Positions 41,401 to 47,927 of a stretch of 51,428 nt of DNA are shown piece after piece. Both the position numbers and the translations under genes were made by a program. The notes under the pieces were generated by a model that worked only from the letters and a program-made list of their open reading frames with translations, ran no database searches and was not told the DNA's origin. Source of the stretch: F23-B02 sp963633225 (lineage in GTDB: Bacteria; Bacillota; Clostridia; Oscillospirales; Oscillospiraceae); NCBI GenBank assembly GCA_963633225.1, contig CAVGXR010000035.1, positions 1-51,428 on the forward strand, given 5' to 3'. Within the stretch, counting starts at the first letter, position 1. Every line of letters starts with the position of its first letter.

Positions 41401-41936
41401 CGCCGAGACTCGGACAGGAGCAGAGCCTCAGCCCCACGCAGCGCGGCTCGGCGACGCACGCGCTGCTGCAATACATCGACTACGGCAAAACGGGCTCCGA
41501 GGAGGAGATACAGGGAGAGCTACGGCGGCTCGTATCGGAGCGCTTTCTGAGCGCACGTCAGGCCGAGGCTGTCGATACGCAGTGCATTCTGCGGCTATTC
41601 GGCTCGCCGGTGGGACGGCGCATAATGGCCGCCGATGAGCTCCGGCGCGAGTTCAAATTTTCGCTGCTGTGTCCGGCGGAGAGCTTCTTTTCCGGCGGCG
41701 AGGGCGAGAGCGTGCTCCTGCAGGGCGTTATCGACTGTATGATAGTCGAGCACGGCGAGATAACGATCATCGACTATAAAACCGACCGAGTCAGCGGCGA
41801 GGAGGCGCTTGAGCGTGCAAAGGGCTACGAAAGCCAGCTCAGGGCCTACGCATGGGCAGCCAAGCGCATGACAGGCAAGCCCGTGCGCGAATGCCTGCTC
41901 TACTTCCTCCACTCCGGCCAGACCGTAAAATTATAA
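38478..41936 (+). CDS. addA: ATP-dependent helicase/nuclease subunit A (AddA)
   Basis: 1152 aa, UvrD-type SF1 helicase fused to a RecB-like nuclease. Walker A A-A-A-G-S-G-K-T (25-32); motif Ia T-F-T-K-A-A-A-A-E-L; Walker B V-D-E-Y-Q-D (393-398); motif IV-type Q-N-F-R-S-R; motif V M-T-I-H-K-S-K-G-L-E-F; motif VI R-L-L-Y-V-A-L-T-R-A. Nuclease motif I-I-D-Y-K-T-D (Asp1099, Lys1101). ATG lies inside the end of addB, so the two subunits are made together. Confidence 0.95.
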   Translation: MAKFEPTSAQKAAIEEDGRAVLVSAAAGSGKTRVLTERLLRRIESDADIDSFLVITFTKAAAAELRSRILDEISERLAADPDNRRLRRQSALCAKAQIGTIDSFCQSFLREHCHAAQLSPEFRVIEEDRAEAIKQRVIQRVLDDCYEEPGEDFRLLSDSICMGQRDDRRLADTVLELHRKTQSHARPELWLRQQLDALEPAEDDAGSTAWGAELLSDVRNDALYWAQQMDEVCRRAAEDPVISVKYGPSFEETALSLREFARACPLGWDRARQALPISYPKLGRVVNPPDEALRKSTKAVRDLCKKSSERYVKLLSANSERLLDDMRRTAPAMRALIELTLRFDMAYAAEKRRRAEVDFADLEHLTAQLLTNEDGSPTQLARETSQRFCEIMVDEYQDVNRVQDDIFRALSKNGENLFMVGDVKQSIYRFRLADPLIFTEKYESYASVADAKDGEPVKIMLQENFRSRQEVIDGINGVFAACMSKKLGDVDYDENAMLRCGGVYGGEGTVPELVLIDTESDDDDLRDKSEKEAAYVAERILGLMRSGMTVSGRALGYGDIALLMRSANSVGEIYRRELILRGIPVAAGQGGSFFASMEIASLMSLLAVIDNPHQDVALIAVLRSSAFGFSADELTEIRLCDRSGDFYTALQKAAEENEKCAAFLETLGRLRTRAGDTPVDELLLFIYNELELMALCAAMQDAPQRCANLRMMLELSKRFAAGGFHGLHRFCRWLRQLAERGGDTGAASSEGAVKIMTIHKSKGLEFPVVFLCDASRRFNSSDLKATVLIHPELGLGSKVCDLRRRLEYPGLARIAIKQRLKREMLSEEMRLLYVALTRARERLIITAAMKEPQKRVDTLELQCTRPMSPEILMSAQCMADWMICAQLCAGEDKLKLTLVSAEEAAAVQQQEVEPERPCADAQAVEALRRNLAFSYPHEAASHLPSKLTATELKHLEEPDEEAASLAPRLRPRFRTPRLGQEQSLSPTQRGSATHALLQYIDYGKTGSEEEIQGELRRLVSERFLSARQAEAVDTQCILRLFGSPVGRRIMAADELRREFKFSLLCPAESFFSGGEGESVLLQGVIDCMIVEHGEITIIDYKTDRVSGEEALERAKGYESQLRAYAWAAKRMTGKPVRECLLYFLHSGQTVKL

Positions 41937-41944
41937 AAAATGTA

Positions 41945-41973
41945 TTGCAATCGGAAAACGCCTGTGCTACAAT
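41945..41973 (+). promoter_or_regulatory. Promoter of rpmE
   Basis: TTGCAA (41945-41950), 17-bp spacer, TACAAT (41968-41973). Confidence 0.7.
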
Positions 41974-42038
41974 AACGTTTGCGTCTTGTAACCACGCCCT
42001 GCGTGCTCAAGATAGCCTATGACGAGGAGATATGAACA

Positions 42039-42239
42039 ATGAAGGCAGGAATCCATCCTAACTATCAGCCCACCGTTATAAAGTGCGCATGCGGCGCAAC
42101 TATCGAGACCGGCTCGACCCGCCCCAACATCACCGTCGAGATCTGCTCGAAGTGCCACCCCTTCTACACCGGCAAGCAGAAGCTGGTCGATACCAGCGGC
42201 CGTGTTGATAAGTTCAACAAGAAGTACGGTCTTAAGTAA
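42039..42239 (+). CDS. rpmE: 50S ribosomal protein L31 (zinc-binding type)
   Basis: 66 aa. N-terminal M-K-A-G-I-H-P-N-Y, zinc ligands C-A-C-G (C16, C18) and C-S-K-C-H-P-F (C36, C39), and the terminal V-D-K-F-N-K-K-Y. This is the C+ (zinc) form rather than the zinc-independent paralog. Monocistronic, with its own promoter and a strong terminator. Confidence 0.97.
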   Translation: MKAGIHPNYQPTVIKCACGATIETGSTRPNITVEICSKCHPFYTGKQKLVDTSGRVDKFNKKYGLK

Positions 42240-42260
42240 TTCAGAGATTACAAAGTTTAA

Positions 42261-42287
42261 GCCCGCGTCAGACGACGCGGGCTTTTT
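42261..42287 (+). terminator. rpmE terminator
   Basis: GCCCGCGTC, loop AGAC, GACGCGGGC, then TTTTT. It sits 20 bases after the rpmE stop and just before the convergent merR-type stop. Confidence 0.92.
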
Positions 42288-42298
42288 CTATTCATATT

Positions 42299-43117
42299 CT
42301 ATTCAACAGGTATGCTTATCTGTGTCACGAACTGCTCGGGGTCGCTCGTCATGCCGTAGTCTATCATCGTGACCTCGCGTGAAAAGCCGGCGGGACTGAG
42401 CCCGTGCAGGCGCATGTAGGCCGCAAGCCTTTCATACTGCGCGGCGGCCTCGCGGTGGCTTCCGCAGTAGCGGAGCGTGACGCAGTGCGCCTCCGGCAGC
42501 TCATGCGCATCGTCTCCCGCCTCGTCCTCATCGAGGATGAGGAAAATGCAGTCGTATTTATCGTATCTCCCGCCCAGCAGGCTTTCCCGCGATATGCCTA
42601 CGCCGACCTTGCCGAGGAACACGGCGGTGTCGCGGCGGCTGCCGTCGAGCCTGCGTATGGGCAGCTCCATGTTGAGCGCATCGTCAAGCTCCAGCGGTCT
42701 TTCGATCCGCAGGATGCGGCACGGCGGCAGGGTCTTTTCCTCGATGCGGTCAAGCGGGGCGCTTCTTGCATCGGCGAGCATACTCAGGCGCTTATCTATC
42801 CTGCGCCCTATGATCTCGAGCTCGCGCTGCCTTTTCTCGATCTCGGCCTTCTGGTGCAGAAGCTTATGCTCGATGCTGCCGACATCGCGGTTTTTGAGAA
42901 AGCCGCCTATCTCGGACAGCGGCATATCCAGCATACGCAGATATCTCACGGTGTTCAGCGGCTCAAACTGCCGCACGCTGTAATAGCGGTAGCCCGTATC
43001 GGGATCGACATACTCCGGCGCGACGAGCCCGATAGCCTCGTAGTGGCGCAGCGTTCCGACGCTCAGGCCGAACATACGCGCCGTCTCGCCGATGGAAAAA
43101 AGCTCGTCCTTATCCAA
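42299..43117 (-). CDS. MerR-family regulator with GyrI-like effector domain
   Basis: 272 aa. MerR helix-turn-helix at the N-terminus (F-S-I-G-E-T-A-R-M-F-G-L-S-V-G-T-L-R-H-Y, residues 7-26; wing D-P-D-T-G-Y-R-Y-Y-S). Dimer coiled coil about 80-115 (L-L-H-Q-K-A-E-I-E-K-R-Q-R-E-L-E). C-terminal domain about 125-272 of the BmrR/GyrI drug-sensing type. It overlaps the MATE pump gene by 8 bases, so pump and sensor share a transcript. The upstream promoter has the 19-bp spacer that MerR-type proteins untwist. Confidence 0.9.
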   Translation of the reverse strand: MDKDELFSIGETARMFGLSVGTLRHYEAIGLVAPEYVDPDTGYRYYSVRQFEPLNTVRYLRMLDMPLSEIGGFLKNRDVGSIEHKLLHQKAEIEKRQRELEIIGRRIDKRLSMLADARSAPLDRIEEKTLPPCRILRIERPLELDDALNMELPIRRLDGSRRDTAVFLGKVGVGISRESLLGGRYDKYDCIFLILDEDEAGDDAHELPEAHCVTLRYCGSHREAAAQYERLAAYMRLHGLSPAGFSREVTMIDYGMTSDPEQFVTQISIPVE

Positions 43118-44447
43118 GCGAGTGCGCCTCCCTCCTTCTTATTATCCTGTAGGCAGCGATGCAGATCAGCACCTGCAGGACAGAGCCCGCCGCAGTCGCA
43201 AGGCCCATGGGAAACAGCGTCGCGGGGAACATTTTCGACATGAAGTACGCGCCGGGCACGCGCACGAGCGCAACGCCGGATATGTTGTGGATAAACGAGA
43301 TCATCGACCTGCCGCAGGCACAGAAATAGCCGCTGAAGCAGAAGTGCACTCCGGCAAAGAGACAGTCGAAGATATAGCCGCGCAGATAGGGGCCTCCCGC
43401 TGTGATGACGGCCTCGTCATGCGTGAACAGCCCGACGACCGGCTCGGCAATGAACTGGATGAGCACGCTCACGAGCACGCCGAAGCCCGCGGCGATGGCG
43501 ATGGAATACCACAGCGTCTGCCTTGCCCGCTCGGGCTTGCCCGCGCCGAGGTTCTGCGCTCCGAGCGCCGACACCGTCGAGAGCATCGACGAGGGCACAA
43601 GGAACACAAAGCTTATGAACTTTTCGACTATGCCGACCGCGGCGGCATCGGTGAGGCCGCGCCGGTTCGCAATGACGGTTATGAGGATGAATGCGACCTG
43701 AATAAGCCCATCCTGAAGCGCGACGGGCACGCCGATGGAAAGTATCTGCCCCATGACCGCTCTGCGCGGGCGCAGGTCGCCTTTTGAAAGCGTGATGCTC
43801 CGGCGGCGGCATATTGCTATGAGCGCAGCTGCAACGCTCACTGCCTGCGCAAGCGTTGTGCCGAGCGCGGCTCCCGCGGGACCGAGCCCCATCGCGCCCA
43901 TGAACAGATAGTCGAGCGCTATGTTCACAGCGCAGGCCACGGCAATGAAATACATCGGGCTTTTGCTGTCGCCCATGCCGCGGAAAATGCTGCTTATGAT
44001 GTTGTAGGCCGTGATGAGCGGGATGCCGGCAAAGCAGATGATGAGATAGCTCACCGTTCCCTCGACCGCCTCGGTCGGCGTTGACATGACGGAAACTATG
44101 GGCCGCACAAGCAGTATGAGAACAGCCGTCAGCGTGAGCGATACGAGCATGAACAGCGTCACCGTGTTGCCCACACAGGCCGAAACGCGCCTTTTATCGT
44201 CCGCTCCGACCGCGTGCCCGATAGAAACCGTCGTGCCCATTGCAAGGCCGACTATCATAACGGTCAGCATGTGCATGACCTGACTGCCGATCGACACCGC
44301 CGTTGTCGCCGCCACGCCCTCGTACTGGCCGATTATGAAAAGATCCGCCAGACCGTAGAGCGTTTGCAGAAAGTATGATAAAAAATACGGCAGCGAGAAT
44401 ATGACGATGTTTTTAAAAACGCTGCCCGTCGTGAGATTGCGCTCCAT
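43110..44447 (-). CDS. MATE-family multidrug efflux transporter
   Basis: 445 aa, twelve membrane helices in two related halves. The N-terminal half begins with F-S-L-P-Y-F-L-S-Y-F-L-Q-T-L-Y-G-L-A-D (split around residues 17-35) and Q-Y-E-G-V-A-A-T-T-A-V-S. Repeated G-I-P and G-x-G-x-S/P-x-x-P-x-x-x-F motifs (G-M-G-D-S-K-S-P-M-Y-F near 150) are typical of DinF/NorM proteins. Ribosome site AGGAGAG. Substrate unknown; drug efflux is inferred from the co-transcribed GyrI-domain MerR regulator. Confidence 0.92.
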   Translation of the reverse strand: MERNLTTGSVFKNIVIFSLPYFLSYFLQTLYGLADLFIIGQYEGVAATTAVSIGSQVMHMLTVMIVGLAMGTTVSIGHAVGADDKRRVSACVGNTVTLFMLVSLTLTAVLILLVRPIVSVMSTPTEAVEGTVSYLIICFAGIPLITAYNIISSIFRGMGDSKSPMYFIAVACAVNIALDYLFMGAMGLGPAGAALGTTLAQAVSVAAALIAICRRRSITLSKGDLRPRRAVMGQILSIGVPVALQDGLIQVAFILITVIANRRGLTDAAAVGIVEKFISFVFLVPSSMLSTVSALGAQNLGAGKPERARQTLWYSIAIAAGFGVLVSVLIQFIAEPVVGLFTHDEAVITAGGPYLRGYIFDCLFAGVHFCFSGYFCACGRSMISFIHNISGVALVRVPGAYFMSKMFPATLFPMGLATAAGSVLQVLICIAAYRIIRRREAHSLG

Positions 44448-44466
44448 GATACCACTCTCCTATGGA

Positions 44467-44628
44467 TAAGCTGACGGGCGGCAGGGCTCGATTCCTGTCA
44501 GCAGACAATTTTCGTGTGATTTTTGACTTTCTTTGATGTATATGGGCTGTCGCCCATCAAAGAGAAAAAGGCGGAAAGCGCCGAAAAGGGGCGCTGACAG
44601 GCGGCAGAGTTCGATTCCCGTCAGCTTA
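44467..44628. mobile_element. T-arm-like palindrome element, copy 2, in the MATE leader
   Basis: 162 bp bounded by TAAGCTGACGGG and CCCGTCAGCTTA inverted ends. Each end is a 33-nt palindrome, and the two are direct repeats of each other: 44470-44502 and 44593-44625 (GCTGACRGGCGGCAG...TCGATTCCYGTCAGC, shown with the middle omitted). The spacer matches 15599-15700 closely, including a TTTGATG...CATCAAAG stem and GGCGGAAAGCGCCGAAAAGGGGCGC. There is no coding capacity. The position is from about +1 of the MATE transcript to just before its ribosome site. Confidence 0.75.
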
Positions 44629-44634
44629 TTAGCT

Positions 44635-44665
44635 ATATTAAACTCTACATCTATTGTAGAGTCAA
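44635..44665 (-). promoter_or_regulatory. MerR-type promoter and operator of the MATE-merR operon
   Basis: On the minus strand: TTGACT (44665-44660), a 19-base spacer, TAATAT (44640-44635). The spacer is filled by the inverted repeat ACTCTACA-N5-TGTAGAGT (44642-44662). A 19-bp spacer with a central dyad is the hallmark of MerR-activated promoters. The cognate regulator is the second gene of the same transcript. Confidence 0.8.
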
Positions 44666-44673
44666 CATAAATT

Positions 44674-44706
44674 TTACCCCCGACTCGCAAAAGCTGTCGG
44701 GGGTAA
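44674..44706 (-). terminator. Terminator of the YhgE/Pip operon
   Basis: CCCCCGAC (44677-44684), 11-base loop, GTCGGGGG (44696-44703), extended by TTA/TAA. A weak T-rich stretch follows on the minus strand. Confidence 0.65.
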
Positions 44707-44733
44707 GCATTCTTCTCTATTTCTGTTTTTTTG

Positions 44734-45396
44734 TCATTTGCCCAGCATATGCGCCGAGGCGGCCATGACGGTGTCAAAGGCCTCGTCCATGCGCCTTATC
44801 GTCTTGCGCAGGAAGCGGTAGGGCGCTTCGGATGCCCAGTCGCTGCACAGGGCGCAGATAAGGCCGCTGCCGATAAGCGGGAGGTAGGCGCGTATCTGCT
44901 TTTTGTGGTGGATCTCGTCGAGGTCGAGCATGACGTGAACGCCGAGCTGCTGGAGCTTTTCGTGGTTTTTGAGCACGTCCTCCTCAGCGTCGGTCAGAAT
45001 GACGTTCATGCCGAGCTTGCCGGAAAGCCTGCGCAGCACGGCCTCGGTCGTGTCGTTCCATTCGACGTTTTCCATGTTCAGCAGGAAGCACTTATCGCCG
45101 AAGCAGAGCTTCGGAAGATCCTCCTCGCTCAGAAGCCTCTCGCTGAACTTCACCACCGCGGCGGGCAGTACCTCGGGCAGATCCTCGTTCATGAGACTGC
45201 CGAGGATATCCTCGGATTGGCGGCGGCGGTCAAGAAATTCCTCGACGCTGCACTCGTCTGGATCATAAACGGGTGCGGCGACGATCACATCAACACCGGC
45301 ATCCTTCGCCGCCATGAGGCGGCGAATGGTGTCGATCCTGCTTTTGCAGGTTTTGTCCATGCCTGGCATGACATGTGCTTTGAAATCAATGATCAT
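44734..45396 (-). CDS. CpsB/YwqE-like PHP-domain protein with degraded metal site
   Basis: 220 aa, the length and order of CpsB-type manganese-dependent tyrosine phosphatases, but the ligands are changed. I-D-x-H-S-H is I-D-F-K-A-H (first His lost); T-P-H is A-P-V; the A-H-P-E-R His is replaced in T-D-A-E-E; S-D-A-H is S-D-W-A. Surrounding segments still align: V-M-P-G-M-D near 9, C-F-L-L-N-M-E-N, and C-S-D-W-A-S-E-A-P-Y-R-F-L. It probably no longer works as a phosphatase and may be a binding or regulatory protein. Overlaps the upstream YhgE-like gene by 4 bases (ATGA). Confidence 0.7.
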   Translation of the reverse strand: MIIDFKAHVMPGMDKTCKSRIDTIRRLMAAKDAGVDVIVAAPVYDPDECSVEEFLDRRRQSEDILGSLMNEDLPEVLPAAVVKFSERLLSEEDLPKLCFGDKCFLLNMENVEWNDTTEAVLRRLSGKLGMNVILTDAEEDVLKNHEKLQQLGVHVMLDLDEIHHKKQIRAYLPLIGSGLICALCSDWASEAPYRFLRKTIRRMDEAFDTVMAASAHMLGK

Positions 45397-47540
45397 AGCA
45401 TAATCTCGCTCCTTCTTTTACTATTCTCAATTAAGCGATTCAGGCCAAGGCAGGGGTAATACAGCGCAAGTCCGAAGATTATCGAGCCGAGTGCGATTCC
45501 CGCAAGAACCTCGATATTGAACAGATAAGCGCTGCCATACATTCCTCCGATGGTCTCACGCATAGCATTCATAGCGTATTTGAAGGGCATGAAGTCGTAC
45601 AGCTTCTGGAATATGTCCGGCAGTACCTCCACGGGGTAGGTGCCGCCCGAGCCGCCGACCTGAATGACCATGACGATAACGGATACCGCCATACCTATAT
45701 TGTCGAGCGCAAAAACAAGCGCGTAGTTTAAAAGCGAGAAGCTTATGCCGGTGACGACCGTTGCAAGCACGAATCTCCACGGGTACAGGCACTGGATCTG
45801 GACATAGAACAGATCGCCCAGCGAAACGATGAGCGCCTGACCGACCGCAACGAGGAAGAACAGACCGTAGCGTCCGAAAAATCTCTCGTGCAGGCGGAGG
45901 TTTGCAGGCTCGTCCTCCTTGCGGAGCTTGACCTTGAGGAACACCGCATTGAGCAGTGCGCCGACCCACTGAGCCAGCACCGTGTAGAACGGAGCCATTG
46001 CCGAGCCGTAGGTCTCGATCTCATATTTTATAACGGTGTCCATGCTTATGGGTGAGGCCAGATAGCCGCCGACAAGGTCGCCGTCGTTTTCAAGCGTATC
46101 CGACACCTCTGCAAGGAGCTTGCTGCCTGCAAGCGCGGAGACGAACTCGGATATGACCTTGAGCTCTGCCTGTGCGCCCTCTATGGCCTTCTGCGTGTCG
46201 GCAAAGCCGGACTGCATCGTGCCTATCGAGCCAAGGTAGGAGCTGAGCGTTCCGCTCAGTGCGCTCGTCGAGCTCTGGAGCTTGCCGAGAACGCCGCTTA
46301 CGGTGCTCGATGCGCCCTGCGCATTGTTGAGCGCCGCGTGGAGCTTGGGGCCGAGATCGCTGCTGACAGTGGCCGACAGCTCGCTTATCGTAGTGCGTGC
46401 GGAGGTGATGGAGCCTATGATCGACTCCTGCTGTGCCAGCACGCTCTCCCAGCTTTCGTCCGTCGCCGTCTGCAATGCGCCGAGGGCGGAGCTCAGGCTT
46501 TTGAGCTGTGATGCAAGAGATGACATCTGTGCCGCAGCAGCGTCAAAGCCGATGGAGGTAAACGACTGCGCCATGTCCGAGCAGTTGCTGCTGAGCGCGT
46601 CAAGCATTGCAACGTCGGCGGCGAGGCCGGTGGAAACATACTCGTTATAGCGGTTTATGTCGGAAAACGCATCCTCGAGGCTGGCCTGGATAGCGGCAAG
46701 ATTGGAGTCTGCCTGTGCGAGGGCGGTGGTGACGCTCTGCACGGTGGTGTCGATACGGCTGTTTATCGTCGCCGTATCGTCGCTGACCTTGTTTAAAAGC
46801 TCCTTGGACTGGTCGAGCGTTGCCGAGGTGTTATTGCACAGGTTCACGGCAACGTTTATGAGGTTGCACGCCGAGTTTGTAAGGCCGTTTGCGGCGCTCA
46901 GAGCCGCGCAGCAGTCCGAGAGCTTTGTGCTCAGGTCGCTTATATCAGAGCTCAGGTCCTTCAGCAGACCCTCGGCTGTCACGCCGTTTGCGTTCGCAAC
47001 GGAGATCAGCGAGGCGATATCGTCTGATATCGTCTGCACGAAGGTCGCGTTGACCTGCTGCTGGACGGCAGTCTTTGCCTTGCTGGTTATCTTCGGCGCG
47101 ATGGCGTTTTTCTTGTCGTTCTGATAGAAGATTATCTCGGGATTTGTAATGTCTCCGCTCAGGAAGCTGGTGACGTTTGTGGTGAAATCCTCGGGCACGA
47201 CGAGCGCTGCGTAGCAGTCGCCGCTGTAGACGAGGTCGAGCGCCTCCTGCTTGGTATCGACAAACTGCCAGCCGATGGTATCGTTCGCCTCAAGCGCGGA
47301 CACGACACTGTCGCCGATATTTATCTTCAGTCCCAGCACGCTTGCGCCGGCATCCTCCGATGCGACGGCGACCTTGATGCGCGAGGTGGCCTCCTGACCG
47401 TAGGGGTCCCAGTTTGAGAAAATGTTGAACCATGCGTAAAGGCAGGGCACGGCGGCAAGGCCGAGAATGATGACGATGGCGACGACGCTCGAGGATATCC
47501 TGCGCAGGTCGTTGCGGCATATGGTAAGGATATTTTTCAC
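45393..47540 (-). CDS. YhgE/Pip-family membrane protein (copy 1)
   Basis: 715 aa from GTG 47540 with AGGAGGTGA upstream. TM1 about 17-37, with the family motif P-C-L-Y-A-W-F-N-I-F-S-N-W-D-P-Y-G right after it. A long extracellular segment of about 450 residues is rich in Ala/Ser/Leu and predicted coiled coil. Five to six C-terminal membrane helices (about 510-700) resemble ABC-2 permeases, with V-G-G-S-G-G-T-Y-P-V-E-V-L-P and P-F-K-Y-A-M-N-A-M-R-E. Relatives are the phage-infection protein Pip and YhgE; their transport role is still debated. Paired with a second copy upstream. Confidence 0.88.
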   Translation of the reverse strand: MKNILTICRNDLRRISSSVVAIVIILGLAAVPCLYAWFNIFSNWDPYGQEATSRIKVAVASEDAGASVLGLKINIGDSVVSALEANDTIGWQFVDTKQEALDLVYSGDCYAALVVPEDFTTNVTSFLSGDITNPEIIFYQNDKKNAIAPKITSKAKTAVQQQVNATFVQTISDDIASLISVANANGVTAEGLLKDLSSDISDLSTKLSDCCAALSAANGLTNSACNLINVAVNLCNNTSATLDQSKELLNKVSDDTATINSRIDTTVQSVTTALAQADSNLAAIQASLEDAFSDINRYNEYVSTGLAADVAMLDALSSNCSDMAQSFTSIGFDAAAAQMSSLASQLKSLSSALGALQTATDESWESVLAQQESIIGSITSARTTISELSATVSSDLGPKLHAALNNAQGASSTVSGVLGKLQSSTSALSGTLSSYLGSIGTMQSGFADTQKAIEGAQAELKVISEFVSALAGSKLLAEVSDTLENDGDLVGGYLASPISMDTVIKYEIETYGSAMAPFYTVLAQWVGALLNAVFLKVKLRKEDEPANLRLHERFFGRYGLFFLVAVGQALIVSLGDLFYVQIQCLYPWRFVLATVVTGISFSLLNYALVFALDNIGMAVSVIVMVIQVGGSGGTYPVEVLPDIFQKLYDFMPFKYAMNAMRETIGGMYGSAYLFNIEVLAGIALGSIIFGLALYYPCLGLNRLIENSKRRSEIML

Positions 47541-47926
47541 TTCGTCACCTCCTCTTCAAGCTTCTGAAGCAGCTTCAGGCCGCGGCGCGGCGCTTTCACG
47601 CTTATAAGGCTGTCGAGCTCGCCGAGCTCATCACGCGACAGCTCGTTTATCGTGGCTTGCAGCATCCAGTCGGAGTAGGCGACAAACAGCAGGAAGGCCG
47701 CGACGACGAACATGCAGGCTATCCATATGATAAGGAACACTATGCGTGAGCTGTCTGTCAGGACGAGTATCGCAATGAGCACTATCGGGATTATAATAAG
47801 GCTTATCAGCCCGTTTTTTATGCGGCGCTTGTTGTTCTGATGCACCTGCTCGGCATACATCAGCAGCTTGCCGTAAAGCACGTCGGTGCTGTTTTCACGG
47901 ACGCGGACATTAAGCTTCTTTGCCAT
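47537..47926 (-). CDS. Small two-TM membrane protein between the YhgE/Pip genes
   Basis: 129 aa, basic N-terminus (M-A-K-K-L-N-V-R-V-R-E), two hydrophobic helices (about 40-58 and 64-86), then an acidic/basic cytoplasmic tail. No known motif recognised. It overlaps the following YhgE-like gene by 4 bases and begins one base after the preceding one, so it is likely an accessory subunit of the two large proteins. Confidence 0.75.
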   Translation of the reverse strand: MAKKLNVRVRENSTDVLYGKLLMYAEQVHQNNKRRIKNGLISLIIIPIVLIAILVLTDSSRIVFLIIWIACMFVVAAFLLFVAYSDWMLQATINELSRDELGELDSLISVKAPRRGLKLLQKLEEEVTK

Positions 47927-47927
47927 A

